DNA from: CAZKBP01 sp964551015
Lineage (GTDB): Bacteria > Bacteroidota > Bacteroidia > Cytophagales > Microscillaceae
Direction: 5' to 3'
Length of the DNA stretch: 64,000 bases
NCBI GenBank assembly: GCA_964551015.1
Contig: CAZKBP010000030.1
Coordinates: forward strand, 1 to 64,000
Position numbers and translations under genes: made by a program
Part shown: positions 25,546-34,125 of the stretch, piece after piece
Numbering within the stretch: the stretch's first letter is position 1
Layout of the letters: each line of letters opens with the position of its first letter
Notes under the pieces: model-generated
The model's input: only the letters and a program-made list of their open reading frames with translations
Databases searched by the model: none
Told to the model about the DNA's origin: nothing

Positions 25546-26520
25546 CTACTTCGCCCGCTCGATCGTGAATTGCACCAACTGGTCGAGAGCTGTGCGGTAA
25601 TGTGATTCGGGAAAAGTCATCAGGATATCAGTAGCTTCTTTTTGAAAATTACGCATCACTTCATTCGTGTACTCGATACCTCCACTTTGCTTTACATAAT
25701 CGATTACCTCCTTTACTTTGGCGGGTTTGTGACTATGATTTTTCACCAGATTGATGATCCGGCGACGGTCACTCCGGCTGGCTTGGTTGAGAGCGTAGAT
25801 GAGGGGTAAGGTCATTTTCTTTTCCTTGATATCAATCCCGAGGGGTTTGCCAATCTCGGCGGTGCCGTAGTCGAAGAGATCATCTTTGATTTGGAAAGCT
25901 AAACCTACTTTTTCGCCAAAGAGACGGGCTTTTTCTATGGTTTCTGCATTCATTTTGGCAGAAGAAGCACCCACCGCGCAGCAGGAAGCAATGAGTGAAG
26001 CGGTTTTTTGGCGAATAATTTCATAATATATTTCCTCATTGATGTCCAAACGACGGGCTTTCTCGATTTGGAGCAGTTCACCCTCACTCATTTCCTTGAC
26101 CGAGGCGGAAACAATTCTCAAGAGATCAAAATCATTATTATCTACGGATAAAAGCAAGCCACGCGAAAGCAGAAAATCTCCTACCAAAACCGCGATCTTG
26201 TTTTTCCATAGTGCATTCACGGAAAAAAAACCACGACGATAGTTAGAATCATCTACTACATCATCGTGTACCAAGGTGGCCGTATGCAATAGCTCGATCA
26301 GAGCTGCTCCTCGGTAGGTAGCATCCTCCACTCCTCCGCAAGTGCCTGCCATCAGAAAGACGAACATGGGACGCACTTGTTTGCCTTTGCGACGAATGAT
26401 GTAGCTCATGATTTTATCCAACAAAAAAACCTCACTCTTCATATAAGAGCGAAATTTTTGCTCAAACTGAGCCATTTCTTCTTGAATAGGGGCTTTAATA
26501 TCTTGTATTTTCAGACTCAT
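25546..26520 (-). CDS. polyprenyl (probably octaprenyl/heptaprenyl-type) diphosphate synthase
   Basis: 324 residues. The first Asp-rich motif is HDDVVDDS (around residue 92) and the second is QIKDDLFDYG (around 218), both intact, with KRRGKQVRP near the start binding IPP. It adds isopentenyl units to an allylic diphosphate to make the side chain of menaquinone or a related carrier. Sequence alone does not fix the chain length. The gene has a clear promoter: minus-strand TTTG (26568-26565), 20 bases, TAGTTTTG (26544-26537), with about 17 bases to the ATG. Confidence 0.92.
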   Translation of the reverse strand: MSLKIQDIKAPIQEEMAQFEQKFRSYMKSEVFLLDKIMSYIIRRKGKQVRPMFVFLMAGTCGGVEDATYRGAALIELLHTATLVHDDVVDDSNYRRGFFSVNALWKNKIAVLVGDFLLSRGLLLSVDNNDFDLLRIVSASVKEMSEGELLQIEKARRLDINEEIYYEIIRQKTASLIASCCAVGASSAKMNAETIEKARLFGEKVGLAFQIKDDLFDYGTAEIGKPLGIDIKEKKMTLPLIYALNQASRSDRRRIINLVKNHSHKPAKVKEVIDYVKQSGGIEYTNEVMRNFQKEATDILMTFPESHYRTALDQLVQFTIERAK

Positions 26521-26536
26521 GGGTCAAATTTGGGGG

Positions 26537-26568
26537 CAAAACTACGACAGATTTCGCAGTAGATCAAA
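26537..26568 (-). promoter_or_regulatory. Bacteroidota-type promoter of the polyprenyl synthase gene
   Basis: On the minus strand TTTG (26568-26565), a 20-base spacer and TAGTTTTG (26544-26537) match the consensus TTTG-N20-TANNTTTG exactly. It is the clearest housekeeping promoter in the window and a useful standard for the others. Confidence 0.75.
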
Positions 26569-26698
26569 ACTTAAACACGGACGCAAGGGATTTCTCCGAT
26601 TTCGCCAGCGGTAGAAGGCTTATCAAAGCCTCGTTTTTTCTAAAACAATATCTCCATTTATCTCTTGGTAGAGTATAAAAAAGGTTTCAAACAAAAAA

Positions 26699-27259
26699 TT
26701 GACGAACTTGAAGTTTATTAACTTATTACACAGCCTAATCTTTTGCCTGATGAGTTTGGTCTTTTTCGCTTGTAGCGATGGAGAAAACCAGCAAGATACT
26801 GACGAAGACACTTATACTATCCAAAGTGATGGGGAAGCCTCCAAACCTCGCGGTACTATTGATTTTACCTTGGATGGTAAGCGCTATACCTTCGGTGAAG
26901 CGAGTTATCAAACCGTAGAGGACAAATTGTATTTGCTCACGGCCCGAGGGCAATATCAGGATCAAAAGACCGAGATTAATCTCATCTTTTCTGCCGTGAA
27001 AGAGCCCACGACCCTCACCCTCACGGAAAATTCTAAGGATTTCAAGGCGGCCTTTCGGATTTTTACCGACTCTATAAACTACGGCTACGAGGCCACCCGC
27101 CGGAGGGGTGCCTGCGAAATCAAGGTTACTGAATACACGGGAGATCAGGTACTCAAGGGAGATTTTACCGCTGAGATGTTAGCGCCCCAGCCAGAGAGGC
27201 AGATGCCCGGGCTAGAGCGAGTGCGCATCGAAGGTTCCTTTGAAGCACCTCCTTTCTAA
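26699..27259 (+). CDS. hypothetical lipoprotein
   Basis: 186 residues if the TTG at 26699 is the start; no ATG gives a complete signal peptide, so the start is uncertain. The hydrophobic stretch ends in VFFAC followed by SDGENQQDTDED, a lipobox with an acidic tether. The mature domain opens with GTIDFTLDGKRYTFGEASYQ, a pattern seen in DUF6252-like or other small beta-rich Bacteroidota lipoproteins. No catalytic motif. It is convergent with the NR-kinase-like gene. I do not recognise a function. Confidence 0.6.
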   Translation: MTNLKFINLLHSLIFCLMSLVFFACSDGENQQDTDEDTYTIQSDGEASKPRGTIDFTLDGKRYTFGEASYQTVEDKLYLLTARGQYQDQKTEINLIFSAVKEPTTLTLTENSKDFKAAFRIFTDSINYGYEATRRRGACEIKVTEYTGDQVLKGDFTAEMLAPQPERQMPGLERVRIEGSFEAPPF

Positions 27260-27288
27260 GTGAACAGGAGTCAAGGTTGCTTGGATAA

Positions 27289-27804
27289 TCACAGGGTCAA
27301 TCGCTCGTTTATGGCCTGAATTGCATTTTGCAGTCTTTCCTGGGCGTTCCCAGAAATGATTACGTAAGGAGCCTTTAAATTTTCTAAGGATTGTTGGTAA
27401 AGATCAAAAAAGTACTGCCTCAGATGCGGATGCTCTCTTTGCGGATCTGGCTCCCAGGGCAAATCTATATCCATCAGGAGGTAAAGATCATAATCTTGCT
27501 TCTCCAAATTTTCTAAAATCCAATCGGGGCAATTGCCAAAGGCGTGCTCACTCCATATTTTAGTGACCAGTAGTTCTGTATCACTAATGAGCAAATGCCT
27601 GGCCTCGGAGAGAAATTCTTGCTCCATAGCTACCTGTTTTTGGGCAATCCTGAGGATATCTGCTTGAGTATAAGTACGATCGAGTTGATCCATATACATA
27701 CGAGCATATTCTGGTACATACACCGTATCGTAGTGCTGGGCTAATTGTGCTGAGAGCGTACTCTTGCCTGTGGATTCGGGACCAGTAATGGCGATTTTTT
27801 GCAT
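27289..27804 (-). CDS. NadR-type nicotinamide riboside kinase-like ATPase
   Basis: 171 residues of P-loop kinase: Walker A GPESTGKST (8-16), then VPEYAR, a Walker-B-like LLISDTELLV, and DIDLPWEPDPQREHP as substrate/lid region. These are the features of the kinase domain of NadR, here as a free-standing protein. It phosphorylates nicotinamide riboside to NMN. The gene lies 87 bases after pnuC on the same strand, so transport and trapping of the vitamin are probably coupled. No NMN adenylyltransferase domain is attached. Confidence 0.85.
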   Translation of the reverse strand: MQKIAITGPESTGKSTLSAQLAQHYDTVYVPEYARMYMDQLDRTYTQADILRIAQKQVAMEQEFLSEARHLLISDTELLVTKIWSEHAFGNCPDWILENLEKQDYDLYLLMDIDLPWEPDPQREHPHLRQYFFDLYQQSLENLKAPYVIISGNAQERLQNAIQAINERLTL

Positions 27805-27891
27805 GTGAATGGCAAATTACGAATTACAAACTGTTTATAGTGGACTGCAGTCTCCTTTAGCTAATGACCAAGTACTTGGAATCTGCAATTT

Positions 27892-28476
27892 TCAACTTTC
27901 TCGGTACGAACGTCGCCAAGAAAAATAGCCCATAGTGGCCAATCCTAAGAAAATTAGGTAAAGTATGGCCGTCAATTGTAAATCTTTATAAAAAAATAGC
28001 CCCACGTAAATGACATCTGCCACTAACCAGACCAGCCAATTTTCCAGATATTTTCGAGCCATCATCCACTGAGCAATCAAGCTCATAGCATTGGTAGAAG
28101 CATCCACATAAGGCACTTCGCTATCCGTATAACGATCCAAATAATAGCCAAAAGAGAAAGCCCCTAATCCAAATATCAAGAGCAGTACGAATCTAAGGCG
28201 CGTGGGTGTCAGGGTCACGGGTAGTTGACGACTCGCTTGGCCGCCAAATTTCCAATGATACCAGCCATAAACACTCACTACTATATAATAGATTTGTAAT
28301 AAAACCTCTCCGTAGATTTTGGCTCGATAGAAAATATGGATGTATAAGCCACAACTAATGATGGCGAAAAACCAGCCCCAAATATTTTCACGTGCATTTA
28401 GCCAAACACAAATGATCCCCGTAATCACTCCGGCCAGCTCAATAGGATCATTAAATAAGGCATACACTGCTTCCAT
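27892..28476 (-). CDS. pnuC: nicotinamide riboside transporter PnuC family
   Basis: 194 residues with about seven membrane helices and no signal peptide. The Trp-rich motif YGWYHW and the N-terminal ENIWGWFFAIISCGLYI are PnuC hallmarks, and WLVADVIYVGLFFYK near the end fits the last helices. It moves nicotinamide riboside across the inner membrane by facilitated diffusion, made unidirectional by phosphorylation. The kinase-like partner follows downstream. A thiamine-type PnuT is possible for some homologues, but the adjacent kinase favours nicotinamide riboside. Confidence 0.88.
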   Translation of the reverse strand: MEAVYALFNDPIELAGVITGIICVWLNARENIWGWFFAIISCGLYIHIFYRAKIYGEVLLQIYYIVVSVYGWYHWKFGGQASRQLPVTLTPTRLRFVLLLIFGLGAFSFGYYLDRYTDSEVPYVDASTNAMSLIAQWMMARKYLENWLVWLVADVIYVGLFFYKDLQLTAILYLIFLGLATMGYFSWRRSYRES

Positions 28477-28542
28477 ATTGGGGGAGGTTTCTAATTGTAC
28501 AATTATGGATGGCTTCTCTGGCAGAACGATCCCTATTCTATT

Positions 28543-29085
28543 CTAGATCAAACCAAAGAGAATAAATACCAAACCTACAATGATTATAATTCCACCAATT
28601 ACAGACAGGAAAGATCCTGGTAATAGCGTAACAATGATTCCTATAATCACAACAATTAATCCGATGCGGATATTACGATTAAGGTCAAGTACTTTCTGTT
28701 TGTATTCTTCTCTTAATTGCGCTCTGGCTGCTCGATCGCCTTTTACTTTTCTTAGCTCTTGGCGAAGTTTTTTACGCTCTTGGCGGATAAGTTTTCTCTT
28801 CACCAGCCATTGTACAAGCTTCGAGTTGGCAAGTCTTTGGATTCTTCGCTCTCTACGTAATTGTCTTTTCGTGCTAGCCTGAGGCTCCTCAGAAGGTCGA
28901 TGAGAGGTAGCTTGGGTACGAGAGGTTAGTCGCTGCTCAAGTGCCTCTATCTCTCTGAGTTCCTCGGCACCCAATGTACGTAGGGGTGCTTCGGCTCCTC
29001 TGGGCAATGAGGTACTAGCCCAAGATAAATTAGATAAAGAAGCACTTATTAGGCAAAAAAACAAGAATTTTAGCGTGTGGTGCAT
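28543..29085 (-). CDS. exported basic membrane protein of unknown function
   Basis: 180 residues. A signal peptide (1-23, ending SWAS) leads to a strongly basic helical region (about 70-135: RQLRRERRIQRL, RQERKKLRQELRKVK), probably coiled coil. It ends with two closely spaced membrane helices (IGLIVVIIGIIVTLLPGSF, VIGGIIIIVGLVFILFGLI). This layout (signal, charged coil, short C-terminal hairpin) recurs in Bacteroidota hypothetical proteins. No enzyme motif is present. It follows pgk with a hairpin between the two genes. Confidence 0.65.
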   Translation of the reverse strand: MHHTLKFLFFCLISASLSNLSWASTSLPRGAEAPLRTLGAEELREIEALEQRLTSRTQATSHRPSEEPQASTKRQLRRERRIQRLANSKLVQWLVKRKLIRQERKKLRQELRKVKGDRAARAQLREEYKQKVLDLNRNIRIGLIVVIIGIIVTLLPGSFLSVIGGIIIIVGLVFILFGLI

Positions 29086-29159
29086 GGAAAAAAATTTAGT
29101 TCAGCCAATTAACGGCGTAAAGCTAAACAAAATTGTGCAAGGCCAAAGCCCGTCAGGGT

Positions 29160-29216
29160 AAACACACGAGTAAATAGATCGGATTTGGTACATGGGTTGT
29201 ATTTGCTCGTGTGTTT
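29160..29216 (-). terminator. long inverted repeat after pgk
   Basis: A 17-base arm at 29160-29176 pairs with 29200-29216 (one G-T wobble) around a 23-base loop, just after the pgk stop codon. The A and T ends suit a terminator on the minus strand. Confidence 0.6.
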
Positions 29217-29238
29217 GCTTAAAATTTGACGATTTCGT

Positions 29239-30423
29239 TTAGCCTAAGGCTTTGACTCCTGGTAGTTCTTTTCCTTCAATGTATTCCAGCAAGGCTCCGC
29301 CACCCGTGGAAACATAGGAAACTTTATCCCCATATCCTAGGTTATTGACGGCGGCGGCTGAGTCGCCCCCACCAATGAGCGAGAAAGCTCCTCTCTCGGT
29401 AGCGGCTACCACGGCTTCGGCCACGGCGATGGTTCCTTGGGCAAAGTTAGACATTTCAAACACGCCCATAGGGCCATTCCACATGATGGTTTGGGAGCCT
29501 TCAATGATTTCGGCAAATTGGGTACGGGCTTTTTCTCCAATGTCCAAGCCCATGTAGTCAGCCTCGATCTTCATGTTCTCAGCCGGGGCGGTATTGGCCT
29601 CGTTAGCAAAGGCATCGGCGGTGATGGAGTCTTCGGGCAGCATCAGATTGACACCTTGTTTTTCGGCTTTTTCCATAAGTGATTTTGCTAAGTCGAGCTT
29701 GTCCTCTTCCACGAGTGATTTTCCAATACTTCCGCCCTTGGCCTTGAAAAAAGTGTAAGCCATGCCACCACCAATCAAGAGGTTATCTACTTTGTCCAGA
29801 AGCTTTTCAATCACAAGAATTTTGTCCGAAATTTTAGCCCCACCCATAATGGCCGTGAAGGGTTTTTGGGGTTGGGATAATACTTTTTCCGCATTTTCTA
29901 GCTCGGCTTGCATCACATAACCAGCGGCTTTTTCCTCAAAAAATTCCGCGATGATAGAGGTAGAAGCGTGAGCGCGGTGCGCCGTTCCGAAGGCATCATT
30001 TACATAAATATCGCCTAGCTTGGCTAGATTTTGGGCAAATGCTTGATCGCCCTTGGTTTCTCCTTTGTGAAAGCGTAGATTTTCTAATAAAAGTACTTCA
30101 CCCGATTTTAGATTTTCGGCCATTTTCTCCGCTTCTTCGCCCACGCAATCGGAAGCAAATTTCACCTCAGTTCCTAGCTTCTCGGAAAGACTGGACACCA
30201 AATGTTTGAGTGAAAACTTTTCCTCGGGGCCTTCTTTGGGTCGACCCAGGTGAGACATGAGAATGGTAGCTCCTCCGTCTTTTAGAATTTTTTGGAGGGT
30301 GGGCAGCGCCGCATTGATCCGCGTAAAGTCCGTGATTTGGTACTGATCGTCCAGAGGAACATTAAAATCCACGCGAATGATGGCCTTGCGACCAGAAAAA
30401 TTATAATCATCAACCGTCTTCAT
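29239..30423 (-). CDS. pgk: phosphoglycerate kinase
   Basis: 394 residues, normal length. Motifs: the PGK signature RKAIIRVDFNVPLDD, then MSHLGRPK, the LLENLRFHKGE segment, and GGGDSAAAV near the C-terminus, with the Gly-rich nucleotide site MGGAKISDK. It transfers phosphate between 1,3-bisphosphoglycerate and ADP in glycolysis and gluconeogenesis, in the cytosol. It appears monocistronic: a 499-base spacer lies upstream and an inverted repeat downstream. Confidence 0.98.
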   Translation of the reverse strand: MKTVDDYNFSGRKAIIRVDFNVPLDDQYQITDFTRINAALPTLQKILKDGGATILMSHLGRPKEGPEEKFSLKHLVSSLSEKLGTEVKFASDCVGEEAEKMAENLKSGEVLLLENLRFHKGETKGDQAFAQNLAKLGDIYVNDAFGTAHRAHASTSIIAEFFEEKAAGYVMQAELENAEKVLSQPQKPFTAIMGGAKISDKILVIEKLLDKVDNLLIGGGMAYTFFKAKGGSIGKSLVEEDKLDLAKSLMEKAEKQGVNLMLPEDSITADAFANEANTAPAENMKIEADYMGLDIGEKARTQFAEIIEGSQTIMWNGPMGVFEMSNFAQGTIAVAEAVVAATERGAFSLIGGGDSAAAVNNLGYGDKVSYVSTGGGALLEYIEGKELPGVKALG

Positions 30424-30922
30424 GAAGAAATCAATTTTGGAGTGAGAAAATGTACTAGTTTCAAGTTGTAAGTTACAAGTTAGTCGCTAAAAAACCTGAA
30501 AGTTGCAAAAGCTGTCTCGGCGAGTTTTTGATTGAGGAGCATTTAGAGACCAGAAGCATTCAAAAACTCGTGAAAACTTTGTAAGAAATTTTCAGGAATT
30601 CAAGATAAAAATTCAATTTTTACGTAAATTGGAAATGATAACCAATGGCTTTAAATAAGACCTCAATCCGCTCAGCAAAGAGCACTTAACTCTTTTTTCC
30701 AAGTCCACAAACAACCACCTGCAGTCCACGATTTTCATTTCTAATCCTCAGGAGACAATCCGCAGTTATTATTGTTTGTAAATTGCATCTCTGCTTTCAT
30801 AACCTACTAATAGCCACTCAAGATGTAATCTACCTGACATCCTTCCTACAAAATTTTCCCGTGATTTAGGAACCTAGCGATTTACAACTTAATTTTAGAG
30901 ATAAACAAACATTCTCATTCCT
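30424..30922. other. 499-base intergenic region with an inverted repeat
   Basis: No coding sequence is supported. Directly before pgk are copies of the TTACAAG/TTGTAAG intergenic motif (30461-30483). An inverted pair CGAGTTTTTGA (30521-30531) and TCAAAAACTCG (30560-30570) could form an 11-bp stem over a 28-base loop. Near 30703-30733 are two GTCCAC-type repeats. No strong promoter for the DUF427 gene was recognised. Confidence 0.5.
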
Positions 30923-31210
30923 ATGAAAGCAATTTGGAACGGACAAGTAATCGCCGAGAGCGACCAAACCGTAGTGGTAGAAGGTAATCATTATTTCCCG
31001 ATGGATTCTGTCAAACAAGAATTCATACAAAAAACTGAAACACATACCACCTGTCCTTGGAAAGGCCAGGCTGATTATTATAGCCTCCAAGTCGATGGCA
31101 AGACCAATTCTGACGCGGCTTGGCATTACCCTAACCCGAGTCAAGCAGCCATTGACAAAGGCATTGGCGATCATGTGGCCTTCTGGAAAGGGGTAGAAGT
31201 AAAAGATTAA
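30923..31210 (+). CDS. DUF427 domain protein
   Basis: 95 residues, the usual size for DUF427. Characteristic positions are visible: WNGQVIAESD at the start, NHYFP, then TTCPWKGQADYYSLQVDG and AAWHYPNPS, and the final DHVAFWKGVEV. The fold is a small beta barrel; a Cys in TCPWKG is conserved. Biochemical role is not established. A terminator follows directly. It stands alone. Confidence 0.92.
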   Translation: MKAIWNGQVIAESDQTVVVEGNHYFPMDSVKQEFIQKTETHTTCPWKGQADYYSLQVDGKTNSDAAWHYPNPSQAAIDKGIGDHVAFWKGVEVKD

Positions 31211-31223
31211 GTATCTATTTTTC

Positions 31224-31258
31224 CAGCAGCTTCCTTTTTTGAGAAGCTGCTTTTTTTT
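31224..31258 (+). terminator. intrinsic terminator
   Basis: AGCAGCTTC (31224-31232) pairs with GAAGCTGCT (31242-31250), followed by a long T run. It ends the DUF427 gene. Confidence 0.9.
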
Positions 31259-31263
31259 ATGAA

Positions 31264-31396
31264 GTTGTCCGGAGGCATTGGTTTAGAAGCCAAAAATTGA
31301 AATTTTGGCTTCTGATGAAATGAAATTTTGAAGCAATAGCCTGAGTTCTTGCTGAAAATTTCCTGAAATCAGGTTCCAGAAGTGGAATTTGACAAC
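31264..31396 (+). repeat. 133-base MITE-like repeat, copy A
   Basis: Bounded by GTTGTC (31264-31269) and GACAAC (31391-31396). It contains a hairpin AGAAGCCAAAA / TTTTGGCTTCT (about 31286-31313) and a 25-base segment (31366-31390) that is repeated exactly, in reverse orientation, at 34028-34052. No ORF. Size, terminal inverted bases and non-coding nature suggest a miniature mobile or palindromic intergenic element. Confidence 0.55.
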
Positions 31397-31445
31397 CTAA
31401 AGATCAGCTTTATACAACTCCTATATCTAAAAACCCACCTATTTT

Positions 31446-32294
31446 ATGAGTCATCAAAGTCATTGGGAAAATTTCCAAACAATTGATTTTCAAAAAATTA
31501 GCGAAGCCAGATCACAGCTTCATCAGGCTATCCAAGTGGTAGCCATGGTGGCTCGCTCGCTTTATCCGAAGGTGTCCGACGATCACTATGCCAATTTGGG
31601 TTGGTCGCAAGCATATCAGGCTTTTACGGGGCGTTGCATTCTGGATAATCGTTTTAGTGTTGCGCTGAGGCCGGGCGATTTTACTTTATTAATTTTTGAT
31701 AATGGCGGGATTCGCTGTGAATTCCCGATGAACGGCAAAACCCAAGACCAAGCTTTTGATTTTTTAAAAGCAGAACTGGGTAAATTGGGCGCAGATGTTT
31801 CTAAATTTAATACGGAGCTACCTTACGAAATACCAGCGCATCCGACCGGAAAAGGGGAGCCTTTTTCTTTCAAATACCCCGAAGCTTTTGAAGAAATTAG
31901 GAAATATTTTTCAGATGCGGATTTCGTGCTGAAAGAGGTTCGCCACGAAGAAGAGGGAGCCAGTGAAGTGCGTAGTTGGCCGCATCATTTTGACTTTGCT
32001 ACCCTTATCATCACCGAGGAACACGAAGACCCCGAAAAGGCCAAGAGCGTGGGAGTAGGTCTCTCTCCCGGAGACGAACATATGACTGAACCTTATTTTT
32101 ACGTAACGCCTTGGCCCTATCCCGAAGCTGAATTGGTCAAGAAACATGAGCTTCCCGCTGGGCAGTGGCAAACCGAAGGCTGGGTGGGTGCGACCTTATC
32201 AGGTTCTGAAATTTTAAAGGCTGAAAATCAAAAAGAAATCACTGAATCCTTTATCCATGTAGCCATGGAGGCTTCTAAACGTTTGTTGATATAA
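31446..32294 (+). CDS. DUF5996-like protein
   Basis: 282 residues, soluble, no signal. Recognisable stretches are the N-terminal helix with QLHQAIQVVAMVARSLYP, VALRPGDFTLLIFD, the motif RSWPHHFDFATL near residue 180, and a C-terminal EPYFYVTPWPYPE. The WPHHFD motif with a later SVGVGLSPGD is typical of DUF5996 proteins, which have no known reaction. The gene lies immediately after repeat copy A. Confidence 0.65.
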   Translation: MSHQSHWENFQTIDFQKISEARSQLHQAIQVVAMVARSLYPKVSDDHYANLGWSQAYQAFTGRCILDNRFSVALRPGDFTLLIFDNGGIRCEFPMNGKTQDQAFDFLKAELGKLGADVSKFNTELPYEIPAHPTGKGEPFSFKYPEAFEEIRKYFSDADFVLKEVRHEEEGASEVRSWPHHFDFATLIITEEHEDPEKAKSVGVGLSPGDEHMTEPYFYVTPWPYPEAELVKKHELPAGQWQTEGWVGATLSGSEILKAENQKEITESFIHVAMEASKRLLI

Positions 32295-32412
32295 TCCACA
32301 GTGGAGGGTTTCTTTTAAGTTGGTAAGAAATGTTAGCTAAATTTTCATCGCTTGTCCAGCTTATTGACTGTTGCCTGTCGACCGTGGTCTGTGGACAAAA
32401 ACTGCTTAAAAT

Positions 32413-33126
32413 ATGCCTACTTCCACCCTCCAAACCGATCTTTTGGTACTTTCTCAGGGTTTGTTAAGGGCTGCTAAGCTAGATCAGCCTTATCAGGCAA
32501 TAAGAGAAAGCTTGGCAAATGCATCTTGGCAAGATTTATTAGTACAACTGGATACCCAGGACAAGAAGCTTGTCTTTTGGATCAATCTCTACAATGCTTT
32601 CGTACAAATTATCTTGAAAGAACAACCAGAGCTTTATCACCAATCTAAACAGCTGTTTACCCAAAAGCTTATCGTCATCGCCAATCAAAAAATTAGTTTA
32701 GATCTCATTGAGCACGGGATTTTACGGCATTCTCAGTTTAAGTATGGCTTTGGCTATGTGCCTAAGTTGTTTTCTTCCTCTTTCGAGAAAAAGCTTCGCC
32801 TGAAAAAGCGTGACCCACGCGTACATTTTGCCTTGAATTGTGGGGCAGAAAGTTGTCCGCCGATTCTTTTTTATCGGGTAGAGGCTTTGGAAGAACAATT
32901 AGAAACCGCGACCCTGTCTTATCTGGAAAGCGAAACCAAGTACGTAACAGAGAAAAATGAAGTTTGGATTTCTAAATTAATGCTCTGGTTTCGGGGGGAT
33001 TTTGGTGGAAAAAAAGGCATTCTCCAATTTCTAAAAAAATACCAAATCATCCCGAACTCTGCCCGACCTCGACTTCGCTACCAAAAATATAATCGACAAT
33101 TAAGCTTAAAAAAATTTGCTGAATAA
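32413..33126 (+). CDS. DUF547 domain protein
   Basis: 237 residues, no signal peptide. The DUF547 core is clear: FWINLYNAFVQIILKE, a short ISLDLIEHGILRHS segment, DPRVHFALNCGAESCPPILFY with conserved Asn-Cys and Cys-Pro-Pro, and a closing IPNSARPRLRYQKYNRQLS. DUF547 resembles papain-like/glutaredoxin-associated proteins, but its chemistry is unproven. The downstream NrtS-like gene begins four bases after its stop, so the two are probably translated together. Confidence 0.85.
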   Translation: MPTSTLQTDLLVLSQGLLRAAKLDQPYQAIRESLANASWQDLLVQLDTQDKKLVFWINLYNAFVQIILKEQPELYHQSKQLFTQKLIVIANQKISLDLIEHGILRHSQFKYGFGYVPKLFSSSFEKKLRLKKRDPRVHFALNCGAESCPPILFYRVEALEEQLETATLSYLESETKYVTEKNEVWISKLMLWFRGDFGGKKGILQFLKKYQIIPNSARPRLRYQKYNRQLSLKKFAE

Positions 33127-33130
33127 AAAT

Positions 33131-33544
33131 ATGGAAAAAACTTTAAACCCCAACACCAAGAAGCAGTCGCCACGCGCTGAAAATTTGAATCTCTTCTTTA
33201 TGCTCGCCTTCGAGCGGCCTACCTTGATGAATAGCATTCGAATAGCGATAATCGTAGGGATCATCTTAAACCTGATCAATCAAGGCGATCTGTTAGTGGC
33301 GGGCGATTGGGAACACGTTAACAAGGTTAAATTCTTTCTCACCTTTCTGGTTCCTTTCTCGGTATCCACCTATTCGGCGGGTAAAACCAAGATGAGCTTT
33401 ATCGTGGGGCAAGTGGCGGGTCTGTCTGCCGAAATCCTTTGCAAAACTTGTGGAGGAAGTAAAATAGTAGAGAAAGGTGAGATCATAGAAGCTTGTGAAA
33501 ACTGCGACCCTAAAACCAATTATAAGCTAGTAAAGCAGGTCTAA
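33131..33544 (+). CDS. NrtS-like nitrate/nitrite transporter with Cys-rich tail
   Basis: 138 residues from ATG 33131; an earlier TTG overlaps the DUF547 stop and is less likely. The centre (about 30-100) matches small NrtS proteins: IRIAIIVGIILNLINQGD, then KFFLTFLVPFSVSTYSAG, giving two membrane helices. NrtS is a small nitrate/nitrite permease known from marine bacteria. Unusually the protein continues with a C-terminal region holding two Cys pairs (CKTCGG and CENC), like a zinc ribbon or rubredoxin knuckle. No nitrate reductase gene is nearby. Transport specificity is inferred from family only. Confidence 0.7.
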   Translation: MEKTLNPNTKKQSPRAENLNLFFMLAFERPTLMNSIRIAIIVGIILNLINQGDLLVAGDWEHVNKVKFFLTFLVPFSVSTYSAGKTKMSFIVGQVAGLSAEILCKTCGGSKIVEKGEIIEACENCDPKTNYKLVKQV

Positions 33545-33593
33545 AAAGCTGAGCAAACCAGCGGGATATTTCCAAGAATAGCTATCTTTGAGT

Positions 33594-33980
33594 ATGTTTA
33601 CCAGAAAGACTCCTCCCCTTCTCGTGGTGATGCTGGCGGCTTTGCTTTTGTTGCAATCCTGTTATCGCTTGGCCATTCTGGTATCCTATCAGTTCAATAA
33701 AAATTATATTATTGAAAATTTCTGTGTAAATAAAGCACGACCTCAACTGCATTGTGCAGGGAAGTGCTATTTGCAGAAACAACTGGCCAAGTCAGAACCA
33801 GAGGCATTTCCTGCCGGAAGCCTCAAGGCACAGCTAGAGTTGGTTTGGTTCTATCAAAGTGATGCTTTTTTGGTAGATGCCCCTGATCTCTTGTACGTGC
33901 TTTTGCCTTCTATTTTCTCCCCCTCTTTTCATCAAAATCCCAGTTTGGTGGATGTTTTTCATCCTCCCCAAACGGCCTAA
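33594..33980 (+). CDS. small Cys-rich membrane-anchored protein, possible metal binding
   Basis: 128 residues from ATG 33594 (a TTG two codons upstream is possible). One N-terminal membrane helix (LLVVMLAALLLLQSC) leads to a conserved patch: FCVNKARPQLHCAGKCYLQKQL, containing three Cys and one His. The rest is hydrophobic and ends in DVFHPP. I recognise this as a recurring Bacteroidota protein without assigned function, seen near copper or TonB genes. The patch could bind copper or iron; that is inference. The gene lies upstream of a Met/His-rich outer-membrane protein. Confidence 0.6.
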   Translation: MFTRKTPPLLVVMLAALLLLQSCYRLAILVSYQFNKNYIIENFCVNKARPQLHCAGKCYLQKQLAKSEPEAFPAGSLKAQLELVWFYQSDAFLVDAPDLLYVLLPSIFSPSFHQNPSLVDVFHPPQTA

Positions 33981-34027
33981 TCATTCATTTCTTATTTGGG
34001 TTGTGTAGCGTTTATCTTTAGGCGGCA

Positions 34028-34107
34028 AAATTCCACTTCTGGAACCTGATTTTATCAGAATCTAAAATTGAAATTCTTCGCATCTAAACCAAAAACTCTC
34101 AGACAAC
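34028..34107 (-). repeat. MITE-like repeat, copy B (inverted)
   Basis: Read on the minus strand from GTTGTC (34107-34102), it follows the same order as copy A: TTTGGTTTAGA-like start, a TCTGAT stretch, and the 25-base segment (34052-34028) identical to 31366-31390. It lacks about 50 central bases of copy A, and its far end has decayed. The two copies face each other around 2.6 kb containing DUF5996, DUF547, NrtS-like and Cys-rich genes. Confidence 0.5.
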
Positions 34108-34125
34108 CTCATCATTTATTTTTTA

